Part shown: positions 11,201-26,690 of the stretch, piece by piece | Layout of the letters: each line of letters starts with the position of its first letter | How positions within the stretch are numbered: position 1 is the first letter of the stretch | Source of the DNA: Botryotinia globosa | Taxonomy: Eukaryota; Ascomycota; Leotiomycetes; Helotiales; Sclerotiniaceae | Reading direction: 5' to 3' | DNA: 64,000 bases | NCBI GenBank assembly: GCA_014898425.1 | Contig: RCSZ01000010.1 | Location: 124,001-188,000, forward strand | Program-made: the position numbers and the translations under genes | The notes under the pieces: generated by a model | What the model was told of the DNA's origin: nothing | Databases searched by the model: none | The model's input: the letters and a program-made list of their open reading frames with translations, nothing else

Positions 11201-13401
11201 AACGAAAGCAACTGACGATGGAATGATCCAATTATCTTTGTTGGCAAGGTGATCATGTCGATCTTTGGCTTTTGGTCCTCGAGGAACATTGACCTTACCC
11301 GCAAGTACATCAACTTCTCCAAGAATCGACGCTAACATCAAACTCTTTCCGGTACCAGTTTTACCGCTGATGACACTCAATTCTCCTTCAGGGAAGGAGA
11401 CATCTACGTTTCTTAAAACATATCGTTCGTTTGAATCCATTTCATCTTCACCCTCAGCACATGGCCATGCGATTGAAGCTTTCTCAAATGAAACGTTGGG
11501 CGCATCATTGGTACCTTCGGATATTTCAGCCCCATTCAAATATCTTTGGATACGATTAATAGAAATGTAGCAATCAATCAAGTCCGTGGTAAGTTCTGGA
11601 ATGACGCTGAGGGTAACCTCCAGATTGACGAAGACACCAATAGCAGTGAATGCGACCGAAGGTAGAAGAACTCCATTGAGGTAAGCATATACTGCCAGTG
11701 CTACTGCAGCAAGAGCGATAGGACTTGTGATCCAGCAAAAGAGTAACATCGTATCATTGAGATAAACACTCCATTGCTCGTCCAACTCCTTCTTTCGGAC
11801 TAGTCCAATTTTGTTGCCCCAATTCGATTCTAATGCGGAGAACTTGATTTGGCGGATACCTTGAAGTGCTTCAGTTACAACTGCCATTTTAACATCTCTG
11901 ACCTTCATTAGTCTGTCTTGAGCTGCTGAATAACGTTTACTAAAGTAAATGTTAATGGGAACAGTCAAAGACATAGCCAATATGCCCGCCAACAAACTCT
12001 TCCATCCAATGATACTGATCAAGAAAGAAAAGGAGACAACAAGTTTGAAAACCGAACCAGGGAAGTAGTTGTTGAATGAGCAAAAGTCTGAAACTCTCTT
12101 GGCATCCACACCGATCAAATTGACTGTAGATTGCTTTCCCTTTGGATCACTGTCCTCTTCTTCCTCTTCCTCTGATTTGTCTTGTGCAATCGGCTCTTGA
12201 GTTTCTTCAGATGTTACCGTAGACTTCTTTTCAGATCTAGCTGCACCTTTCACATCCTTACGTCTCATAGCTTTTTGGAAGATTTGAGCTGATAACTGGG
12301 ACCTAATTGGAATGGCAAGTTCAGCCCAAGAAATCCAGAACATCCAGGATTCAATCCAAGCTGCGGCGAGAGTGACCAAGAATAATGTTGCTACCCAAAT
12401 CCAAGCTCCAAAAGGGACTTCGTCTCCAGGTTGACGACGTTCTAACATTTTCAAAATCTGAAAGGTCACGAATTGAGGTGCGAAATTTCCAAAGGCCTGG
12501 AAGACGGTAAGGATCCATTGAATGATGAAAGGTGATTTGTGCGCCAAGAAAATTTCGATCCAAAGTGCCCGAGTGTGCTTCCTCTCCTCCCATGCTTCAC
12601 TGAGATCCTGCGACCTAGTATGATGGTCCATTTTAGGCAGATCTTGTAATTCTAGACGCTTTCTGCTATAGGCCAAAGCCAATAGATCTCCAACCCAGGA
12701 GAAAGTATATCTATCAAGAGCAGACACGGAATACATGGCATCGACGGGTTGCTTATCTCTAGTCACATGTGGACGACGTGGAAATGAGATGGCGCAGATG
12801 GCGGTAAAAAGTGCGAGTGTTAGTTGAGAGATGCGAAGCCAGAAAGTCGCGCTTGAACGGTATTCAAGCTGGGCTGACTGATCCTCCACGATAAGACCAT
12901 CCTGGTAGAGGCAAATGGAAAAGAGGCAGACAGCGGAGACACCTGTACGAGCACCATTGGTATATGCTTTGGTAGGGCTTCTGATTAATATAGTGCTAAC
13001 CGCCTGGATCAGAATGAATGACTATGGCCAAGTTAGCAAAATGAAACACGTATGTGTTGCCCAAGGGCGTGAAAGATGCGACTTGCCCAGAATGCGACAT
13101 TGAGCCAATCTTCAAGCTTCAATCCATCATAATGAAAGAGATCCAAAATGGCCAGAATTATAGAAGTTGCAAAACCGAGAAGGGTAGAGATGATGAGTAA
13201 TGTCTTTGGAATTTTTGTTGAGAAGGCCGCGATTGTTTCATCGGTGGCAACTCCATCTTTATCTGTATATGTATTGGGGATTTGCTTTCCCTTTTCTTGA
13301 AAATGAGAAATGACAGAAAAGACGGATGGGAAAGTCAGGGTGACGATCAAGAGAAGAGCGCAAATTGCAGCAGCAAGGGAACCCGAATTATAATCGAGCA
13401 T
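8297..13401 (-). CDS. ABC-C (MRP-type) multidrug transporter, five exons
   Basis: Full-size ABC exporter of the MRP/ABCC subfamily in the order TMD0-TMD1-NBD1-TMD2-NBD2. Exons on the minus strand: 13401-13099, 13021-10444, 10387-9952, 9898-9448 and 9193-8297. The total of 4665 nt fits exactly, giving 1554 residues. NBD1 has Walker A GKTGTGKS, signature LSGGQRWR and Walker [16 protein letters not shown]2 has [16 protein letters not shown] and [12 protein letters not shown]. Asp-Asp in NBD1 against Asp-Glu in NBD2 is the usual ABCC asymmetry, with NBD2 the main ATPase site. A Ser/Glu-rich acidic linker with a run of Glu precedes the TMD1 core. The membrane and substrate (conjugates, toxins, bile-acid-like compounds) cannot be read from sequence. 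The first donor (GTCGCA) is weak, so the exon 1/2 junction is the least certain. The fourth intron is 254 nt, five times longer than the others. Confidence 0.92.
9194..9447 (-). other. Unusually long intron with GC-rich hairpin
   Basis: The donor GTAAGT (9447) and acceptor TTATAG (9194) are sound, and splicing joins NMN to AAERIVEYS in frame. Other introns in this gene are 53-78 nt. Inside lies the near-palindrome GGGGGCTTGCCCCC (9312-9325) preceded by GGGGGTTC, and a GC-rich stretch at 9238-9280, unlike normal intron sequence. It may be a small inserted element; I found no second copy in the window. Confidence 0.6.
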
Positions 13402-17849
<4,448 letters not shown>

Positions 17850-20283
17850 ATGAAAGCTACACCTTTGATCATCAACTGGCATGATCAGAATTCTCCCATA
17901 TATAGTTGCGATTGGGAAAAGGCGGGGAAGGGAAGATTGGCGACTGCAGGAGGGGATGGAAATGTTAGGGTACGTTCGTTCTATCCGGATGGGAAATGTG
18001 AAGAAAGTACTGATGGGAAAAACAGTTATGGAAGATAGAGTCCGAAGGGGAAGACCGCAAGATTGACTATCTAGCTACTCTACAAAAGCATACACAGGCA
18101 GTCAACGTAGTGAGATGGGCTCCGAAAGGTATGACGGCATAGTTTACACACATCAACGTGGAATGTGATGAGGCTAATTCATCTCGTAGGGGAATTACTA
18201 GCATCTGCTGGAGACGACGGAAATGTACTACTTTGGGTCCCTAGCGAAGCTTTAAATATCACACCTGCATTCGGAGGAGATGGATTTGAAGAGAAGGAAA
18301 CCTGGCGAACCAAACATATGTGTCGATCGTCGGGTGCTGAGATATACGATTTGGCTTGGTCCCCAGATTCCGTGTACTTCATAATTGGGAGTATGGATAA
18401 TGTTGCGAGGATATACAATGCTCAGACTGGTATGTGATTCATACTTTTGTCATTCCATGGAAACTAATCAATTTTATCCAGGTCAGTTAATTAGACAAAT
18501 CGCCGAACATCAACATTATGTTCAGGGTGTTGCTTGGGATCCATTGAATGAATATATTGCTACGCAATCATCCGATAGATCCGTACACGTCTATACCTTG
18601 AGAACGAAAGATGGACAATTTAGTCTCGACAATAGAGAAGAACCAAAAAGGATTGGACATAATTTGAAGATGGATTTACCTGGGAGACGAATTTCCTCCA
18701 ATAGTCCAGCACCACCCGAGCTTGGCTTTCGTTCACAGTTTCCACCAGAGACCCCAAATACAATAGGGTCACCAGGACCATCATGTCCAGGTACACCAAC
18801 TTCGATGGCTTTACCAATGAATCCTCCTAGTGTTATTAGTCATAGTAGAAGGTCTTCATTTGGTGCTTCTTCTCCAGCAATGTCTATGCGAAGATCGGCC
18901 TCTCCTGCTCCTTCGATGCCATTACCCGCTGTTATGCCTATGGAAGCATCACCAAAACCATATTCGATGATTGGACTGGGAGTCAAGAATGCGCATATCT
19001 ACGCCAATGAAACCCTCAAGTCATTTTTCCGACGACTCGCATTCACACCTGATGGTAGCCTTCTTTTTACTCCAGCCGGTCAATATCAAACACAACATAA
19101 GGGATCAGAAGAGGGTGCAAAGATGTTGTATGAAGTGATCAATACAGTCTACATCTATACAAGAGGTGGAATCAACAAACCTCCCGTTGCACATTTACCG
19201 GGACACAAGAAACCTTCTGTGGCTGTCAAATGCTCTCCAGTTTACTACACAACTAGAAAAGCCCCCCCACCAATTACAAAATATATCACAATCGATACAT
19301 CGTCTGCTGATGACACAATGGCAGCATTGCCAGAACCTGCAATGGTTCCCAAATCGCCATCGAATGCTTCAATGGAACCACCTCCACTTGTATCACAAAA
19401 TAGTGATTCCTCGAGACCTAGTTCTTCATCTAAACCAAAATCTTTAGAGGTTGAAACGAACGTAACATCTCAAGGTCCAACAATGGCATTTTCTTTACCC
19501 TATCGTATGGTTTATGCTGTTGCCACAGAGGATTCAGTCCTATTGTATGACACGCAACAACAAACCCCGCTTTGCATAGTGAGCAATTTACATTGTGCAA
19601 CCTTTACAGATTTATCATGGTATGTTTATTCGAATCGATAGACTTTGGTCTATACTGATTATTTTAGGTCAACTGATGGAACTACGTTATTGATGACATC
19701 TTCGGATGGTTTCTGTTCAACATTAACTTTTGCCCCGGGTGAACTTGGACAAATTTATGATGAAGAAATACCCACTGCAAAACGTTCATATATTAGTGGT
19801 TCAGCAGTTTCGTCAACTCAAAATACTCCCATGGCAACACCAACGGCTGGGATCGCACCTCCATCACCATTTCCAATTTCCAACAATCATCATCGGACAT
19901 CTTCAAATCCTATGGTTGCGCCATCACCTCCACCAGCTCCTATCACAACTTTCAGACCTTCTTCGCCTACTCGGTCAAATTCTACATCTTCAGTTGCAAC
20001 ACAATCATCTCACGTAACATCAGCTATGGGGACAATTATCAGTAACCCAACTCCATTGTCAAGTAGCGTTCCAGGTATTGCTGCGGCAAATACCACTTCA
20101 GGAGTCCCTATGACAACACCTCCTCAAACCCCAAGAAGTACTACAGGCTCGGTAGTGGGTGTCAAACGTCCGGGAGATGTAAGTGAAAGTGAGAAAGAAG
20201 ATACAGGAGCTGGACCTGAAAAGAAAAAGAGAAGAATTGCTCCTACTCAGGTATTGTCGACAAGCTCTGCAACTGGCAAATAG
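17850..20283 (+). CDS. cac2: Chromatin assembly factor 1 subunit B (Cac2/p60-like)
   Basis: WD40 subunit of the CAF-1 histone chaperone, which deposits H3-H4 on newly replicated DNA in the nucleus. Five exons: 17850-17969, 18026-18128, 18190-18429, 18482-19619 and 19668-20283, with introns of 48-61 nt; the total of 2217 nt gives 738 residues. The N-terminus MKATPLIINWHDQNSPIYS followed by GKGRLATAGGDGNVRLW is characteristic of the family. Further WD repeats follow: KHTQAVNVVRWAPKGELLAS, AEIYDLAWSPDS, EHQHYVQGVAWDPLNEYIAT, LRLAFTPDGS-like FRRLAFTPDG, and a late VYAVATEDSVLLYDT. Long Ser/Pro/Thr-rich stretches separate the later blades, and the end carries a basic KKKRR nuclear signal. Single copy and intact, it is the one clear housekeeping gene of the window. 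The gene symbol follows the yeast name. Confidence 0.93.
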
Positions 20284-20983
20284 TGATATGGATGTTATTC
20301 GGGGAAACGTTCTTTTTCGATTGATTCGAGACTTGACTTGGTCTTGTGGGATTTGATGTTTTTCGGTGTTCAAAGGCTCAGGTGTGTGTGGTTTGGTGTT
20401 TAATCACCTAGGAAGGAGTTACAATGGAAGGAGAGGAAAGGAAATATATGATGCCCTTGTACCTTTTACATGGGATGAATCAGGATGGGGTTTTTAGTGG
20501 GCATGAATGAATATAATGATTTCTATTTCTATTCCGACTTTTATGTACTATTTTCGTCACTCTTTGGCTGGAATCTGTTTGTGGGTTCATTTGATTTTAT
20601 GTATGAGAAGGATGTGAATGATTTGTAAGGTTAATGGAATGAAGATTATTTGGATGAATGAAGGAAGGAAAGGGGGGTGGGGGAGTGAGAGTGTACTTAT
20701 CCGATCCATCAATTCGGAGAATGCGCATCGTGTTTTAGGCGAGGAAAAAGTGACTGGTAGGTAGGTAGGTACTTGGGGAAGGGGGTAGGCAAGGAGGTAT
20801 CGAATCCTGCCTGCCTTTTTGAGAATCGATGGAGACTTATTTGGGGGATTTTGGGTGTTGATTTCTTCTTCTTCTTCTTCTTCTTCTCCCCTTGTCATTT
20901 ACTTTCTACCACGATTCGATTCTCGATAGGGAAAGGGAGTCGATTTTGTAATTTTTTTGTTTTCTTTGGTCTTTCACGAGTTA

Positions 20984-21026
<43 letters not shown>

Positions 21027-21274
21027 AGATTGGGAGATTGGGGGGTTAATTACTTTGCTTGCTGGTTTGTTGGTTTGTTTGGTGCTTGCTGGAGACTTTA
21101 CTTTGGAAGTTGGTTGCTTGGTGTTTGCTTGGTGTTTGTTTACCTCGCGTTTTTACCTAGTACCTGCCTACCTATATTTCCTAGCTTCTCGATTCTCATG
21201 TAAAGGAACAAACAAACAACAAAACAAAGGAATTACGTTCCACCATACCAATACCAACACCAACACCGACAACC
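20284..21274. other. Intergenic region with (TTC)n and (GT)n
   Basis: 3' flank of the CAF-1 gene and promoter of the hydrophobin. Contains TTC repeats at 20862-20887 and a (GT)n run at 20986-21022. No gene seen. Confidence 0.6.
20986..21022. repeat. (GT)n microsatellite
   Basis: About 18 GT units, roughly 250 bases upstream of the hydrophobin start codon; alternating purine-pyrimidine DNA of this kind can adopt Z-form. Confidence 0.9.
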
Positions 21275-21928
21275 ATGCACCCCATCTCCACCATCCTCTC
21301 TCTCCTCCTCCTCTACCCCCATCCCCTCACCCTCGCATCTCCCACACCCCCTCTCCCAACCTCTCTCTCTCTCCTCCCCCTCCTCGACACTCTCATAAAC
21401 ATCACCATCACCGCCTCAACACTCAATTCCGCTCCTCCGGCTGCTCTCACAACAACCACACATTCTGCAGAATGTGCAGATGTGAATCAGGGAGCGCTGG
21501 TATGCTGTCCGAGTATTCTGGATGGGGATCAACCGCTTGTGGTGGCGGCGGCCAGGATGTTTGGGTTTGTGTTGAATGGGAATAGTGTTAATGGGATTGG
21601 GTGTGAGTTTATTGATTTTTGGGGGGAGTGTATGTGTGTGTGCTAATTGTGGGAATTGCAGGTAGGAATTTAGATGATGGGGCGTCTTGTCCGGTGTTGG
21701 AACATAGACTTTGTTGTCAGGTTACAGATTTGGTATGTTTTTGTTTTCAGTTGAATTTTTCCCCCTATTAACCGTGTTGCTGGATTGATGGATTTGTGTT
21801 GTGGATTTGTTGAAATGAGAGAGTTCGTTGGTGGGGATATGAGATAGAATACTGATGATTGTATCTTGTAGATGGTATTACCACTTGTTAGTTTGGCAAT
21901 GTGGTGTCATGGTGCCGAGAAACTCTGA
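21275..21928 (+). CDS. Hydrophobin-like secreted protein
   Basis: Small secreted amphipathic protein that would coat hyphae or spores. Model: exons 21275-21602, 21662-21732 and 21872-21928 (introns 59 and 139 nt), 151 residues. A hydrophobic signal region (MHPISTILSLLLLYPHPLTLA) is followed by Cys spacing C-x9-CC-x31-C-x8-C-x7-CC-x16-C: eight Cys with the two CC pairs typical of hydrophobins. The 31-residue gap between the first CC and the fourth Cys is class I-like, not the 11 of class II. The second intron is long, with a good branch site (TACTGATGA), but is uncertain: read straight through, the protein would end soon after CCQVTDLVCF. Codon use in the first exon is strongly C-rich, unlike the G/T-rich rest. 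Confidence 0.75.
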
Positions 21929-24082
21929 TTTGGTGAATGTGTCTTGGTGTGGGAATGGGGACCGAATGAATGATATAAGTAATGTGGATGAAGCGGGATC
22001 GATTGATAGAATGTGGTGGCATGACATGAGACGGAAAAGTGAGAGAAGAATTTTGATGAACAATTGCTTGAGCAAATGATTTGCAGGTGGGCATATTGCT
22101 ATGGGTTTTGCTATTTTTGCTATTTTTGCTTCGGATACCCAGACAAAAACATCCTATGGGACTTATATTGTGGAAGGGCACTAGATTAATTGCTGAAGAC
22201 TTGCTACGATCTGTTTATGATGGATTATCAAATGAAGGAGGTTTCAATTCAACTTACAAGACGATTCTCCCAATGGCTTACCTCGTTGGCTTCATCTCAA
22301 CTCTTGCGTCTATTGTCTCCACCGGTGGGTGTACGAATTAATGGGACAAAATTGCCTTGACAATATCTTTCGACCCCTTAAATCGATATTTGTTAGATGG
22401 TTTTTATGAGGCTTCATCAACGGTTGAACAATCAAAGATCAAAAGATCTATCAAGGAACTGAAGAAAAAGAATGGAGGGTCATCCAGGCAGAAGAAATCA
22501 GAAAGTAAGCCATACAAAGAATACTGCTGGATTACGGTGACTATGTGGCGGATAGATGCTTGACTTGAAGCAGTCTGCGCAGTGGGACAGACAGTATTCA
22601 GCAAAGAACTGGTCAGCAATCCATGAGATTATCGAGTTGGAGAAAGAGAGTCAGAAAGTGGACGCAAGATTACCGTTATCTATAAGCACTGCTATCAATA
22701 CTCATGCTGAGCCATCCCATCTCGCAAGGCCGGGGTCGCTTTAGATTTGAAAGTACCGGTGGCTGATACCTCCGTTCCGTCCTCTATGGGATATGGATAT
22801 CAGCATATTCTGAGAGGAATAGAGGAATAGAGGAATAGGCTTTGTCACACGGATATAGCGATTATGGTGAACCTTGAGCGAGGAAATTGGATGAAAGTTG
22901 TTTGGCGGATGGAGATTGACTAGGAGCTTCTATTGAGTTAAGTTAGAATGAGTGGGTAGTACTGGTACTGCAGGTGTGCTATAATATCGAGAATCGGTAA
23001 TTGAAATTTATAATTATATGGTTTTGAGAGAAATGCTTTTTTTGATTAGAGATTAGAATAAAGGGTTGGAAATAGTGTTTATTTGATGGGGGTTTTGGGG
23101 TGAGAGATGAGAGATGAGAGATTGGAATTGGAATTGGAATTGGAATTGAAAGGTTGATTCAGCGGATGCGGATAGACTATAGAAATGTAGATATTCTGTT
23201 AGCAGACGAGTACAGAGACCAAGTAAGCGAGCATTGTAAATAAAATCTGCAATCAAACATCAGGACTCTTAACTAAAGATCGAAAAGAAATTCACGCAGT
23301 ATTTATTGGAGGTTGTGAAATAAGAGACTATACATTGAATACCAAGACTGATGATGCCAGGAAAGCGAGGGAGGAGGCGGTTGTTGAAAGGGGGTGAATA
23401 GAAAGAACAAAGCAGAAGATCAAAGATTAGTAACAATTGAGATTTCAAAGTGGAAAAGAAGGGGGTTGGGAGGGAATCGCGAGTTTTCAAAATCTTGATT
23501 TGGAAAGGAAAAAGATTAAAAATGAGGAGGTGGGTAGTACTGGTATTAATATTATACTATAATAGCGAAACTCGGTTCTTGAATGAGTAAGATATCTTGG
23601 GGTTTATGTGGGATGGGATGGGAAAGAATGGAATGGGATGGGATAGAATGAGATGAGATGGAATGGGATGAGATGGGATGGGAGGGGAGGCTTCTAAGTG
23701 ATCTCTTTTAATGATTGATACGATGTTCCTCCTGCTTTAGATTTCTCTTATATCTTGGGGTTGTATGTAAATATACTTTATAAATGAGAAAGTCATCACT
23801 TTATAAAAGATTCTATAGATTCTATATTAGAAAGTAAACTCATTTCTATTCCTTTTCTTTAACATTATAATTTTATATTTCTTTTTCTCAAATATGATGA
23901 CTCTCTACTTGATTAAATAAAAACGAATCATAAAAATTTCGAGTCTACATCCTAAGTACTCTCTTTCGGAACCTTGGAATCTAGAAAAGGGGTATAAGTG
24001 TATACCTCCGCATACCTACGCATACCTAGGTAGGTAAACAAACAACACCATCGCACCACACCACTTCATCCCCAACGATCTC
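21929..24082. other. Gene-free region with short tandem repeats
   Basis: Frames at 22081-22341 and 22357-22563 (plus) show no family motif and overlap nothing recognisable. Tandem motifs: GGAATAGA at about 22815-22840, GAGAGAT and GGAATT runs near 23100-23150, and a GGGAT-type minisatellite at 23610-23690. From about 23750 the sequence turns AT-rich for 200 bases. Confidence 0.5.
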
Positions 24083-26690
24083 CTAATTCCCCTCAACCAC
24101 CCATTCGAAATCCTCTATAATCTTCTCGCTCATCTCCTCGGATATCTGCCGCGTCATCGCAAGATGCATACCGTATTCGCGCTGGGCGAGGAGAATTCTG
24201 CCCTGTGTTCCGTGGTGCGTGGATGTGCTGAGGGATTTGTAGAGGAGAGGAGAGGAGAGGAGAGGAGAGGAGAGGAGAGGAGAGGAGAGGAGAGGAGAGG
24301 AGAGGAGAGTGGGATGAAATGAAATAGAATGAAATGATCAAACGTACCACTAGCGGGTTTGGTGATAACCCCTGCCGCACCTTTTCCAACACCCTTCAGG
24401 AATCCCTTGCCGCCTTCCTGTATGGCTCCTTGGATGGGTTGTGTGAAGAATCCTGTGAAGCCGTCTACGATTCCAAAGCCCATACTCTTCATTGTTTGTA
24501 TACATGGTTAGGTTGTTGTATCTTCGTCATGAATTTGCATATCTGATCCAAAGAAGGAATCAAAAGGGATAAAAAGAAAAGGAAAGCAACAAACCTTAGC
24601 CCCTTTGATTGACCCACTCTTCCAATCTCTCACCTGTCCATAATCCCTCGGTTTATCCCCATACAGCGCTGGCAACTCATGAAAGCCATCCGCAAACGCG
24701 AGGGGTAAATCGATCGCCGATTTACTCATCGCCATGCCTAGCTTCCCGAACCCTCTGCGATGGAGCTTGCTTGCAGAGCACTGCGCGATGAGGCGGGGTC
24801 GGTGTCGATTCCTTTGCCGGTTTCGTTTTGATTTTTGCGGGATGATCGGGTTAGAGCGCGCGTGTATTCGGTGCGGTAGTCGAGTCCGATGTTGGCCATG
24901 GCGCGGGTGATGTCGAGGGCGCTGTCAAAGGCGGCAGAGGTGGTGGCAGTCCAGGGGTCCCAGCGGCGGTTGCTGATGGTTATGGGGTGGGGTTTGTGTC
25001 TTTGTCGTGGGACATTGAGTAAGTATGAAGATTTCATGGACGAATAAATGAATAGGCAGATGAACACATGTCTAGAGGAGGTGAACTTACAAGGAAAGAT
25101 CAGAGACGTTAATATTTTTCTTCTCGACGAGAACGGCAGCTGCTTGGTGAGATAAGTTGAGATGCTTTCTACCCTTTTTCCAATACCATGTTGCGGGTTG
25201 TTGAGCCATGAGCGCACAACTAATTGGTTTGATGGGAAGATTACGATGGAACGAATGAACAGCTTCTTTTACGCCATTTTCGTGTTGGATTCTTGAGGCG
25301 AGGGTTTGTGCTGCGGTTATTACATTAGGGGAGAGGAGAAATTTGATGGCATTGGAGAGAGTGGTGATGTTAAGAGATTTGTGTTCTATAGGTGCAGGAC
25401 CGGCACCGGCTGCTGCGACCATGTTTCCCCAGAATGGTTGACTGTTGAAAGTTAGTGGAGGAGTTTTACGTATGAGATTTCTTGACATACTCGCCGAAGA
25501 ATGCTACGATTGCCGTAGGACGACCATTCAGTAATCCACATGCTGTTGTTCCCGCTCCACCATGATGGATGACGGCCGAAACGTGTTTAAATAGCCATTC
25601 TTTCGATATTGGTTAATGGTAAGATCATCATATTAATGCATCTCTTACCATGAGGACAATCATCAATAAACAAGACATTCTCATTCTCGACCTCCTGTCC
25701 AAGTTTACTCCAACCTTTCGATACAATTGCTCTGACACCACAATTTTGAACTGCAGCCATAATCGTCGCGGTCATGGCATTAGGATCTTCCATTACGATG
25801 CTTCCAAATCCTATGTAAATGGGTCTTGGGCCTGCTTCCAGAAATCCCAAAATCCTCGCATCGGGAGCATATGATGGGGGCGGACGAAAGAAAAATCCAC
25901 AAACATTTAAGAGCTTTATCAGTACTAGAATTTTGGAAGAAACGGAATCTACGATTCTATATGTGAGAGCCAATCTTGTGGTTTCGGTACAAGTGCTGGC
26001 GATCAACAGTACGTAGATGAGATATCGAGAGAAGCTGCTAAATGAGGACCAGCCATCACAGGGACCGGTTCAAGATCAAGGGACTTCTTTCTCCAGTGAT
26101 TAATTACGTCTCCAAGTCTATAATCAAGTGATTAGAGATTGTCAGATGAAAAATATCAATTGGAAATATACCCTTGCCAAGTCATCGTGTCAACCAATCC
26201 ATAAGAAAGAAAATTCGTTGTTTTAGGATCTGTTTCGGTAGATTGGATATTTGCAAGTGGATGAGGGAATGATCTTGTAGCTGTCCATGGCATAGTGAAC
26301 ATAAGATGAACTGGAATACCCAACGCCTGAGCACAGTGTATGTGAGCAAAACTAGGTGGATTGGCAATAATCGCTTCTGCGATGAATGGCGCTCCAGTCT
26401 TAGAATCAGGTTCGATACAGGAACGCCAACAGCCCTCGAGCATGGCGGATATCATTTTTCTTTTCTTGGATATTTCTCCGCTGGCTAAGGTGCCTATTTT
26501 TGGAAAGATTCCGGGAGTTTTGACCATGTACTAAATGGGATGATCATAAGTATGTATGTTAGGGAATGCGAACACAGTACACTTACTGCCATTAATTCGG
26601 TTGGATCGCCACCAATCGCATAGAATTCTATCCCGGCATCTCGTACGAATTTTTCAAATACATCATGAGTAGCAAGAATCAAGATAGAGA
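24083..26690 (-). pseudogene. Decayed sterol-glucosyltransferase-like gene
   Basis: Family of fungal UDP-glucose:sterol 3-O-glucosyltransferase-like proteins. Recognisable on the minus strand: LATHDVFEKF and IGGDPTELMA (about 26690-26587), [11 protein letters not shown] to LVDTMTWQG (26530-26172), [17 protein letters not shown] (from 26117), [20 protein letters not shown], then HHGGAGTTACGLLNGRPTAI (25599-25491) and QPFWGNMVAAAGAGP (from 25441). A C-terminal extension ends with GGKGFLKGVGKGAAGVITKP, similar to VPS13-type C-termini. Lesions: the N-terminal nucleotide-fold start (VGSRGDVQP-type) is absent; TGA replaces the Trp of the [11 protein letters not shown] motif at 26003-26005; a one-base frameshift lies near 24742-24746; the last intron is filled with a pentanucleotide repeat and its acceptor does not restore the frame of the final exon (ending EDFEWVVEGN, stop at 24083-24085). 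Called a pseudogene with good confidence. Confidence 0.8.
24241..24310. repeat. (GAGGA)n pentanucleotide repeat inside an intron
   Basis: About 13 perfect units of AGGAG/CTCCT. On the minus strand it forms the pyrimidine-rich 3' half of the last intron of the glucosyltransferase-like gene. Confidence 0.95.

Noticed and set aside
22081..22563. Frames downstream of the hydrophobin (86 and 68 codons)
   Set aside because: Partly hydrophobic, but no family motif and no supporting exon structure.
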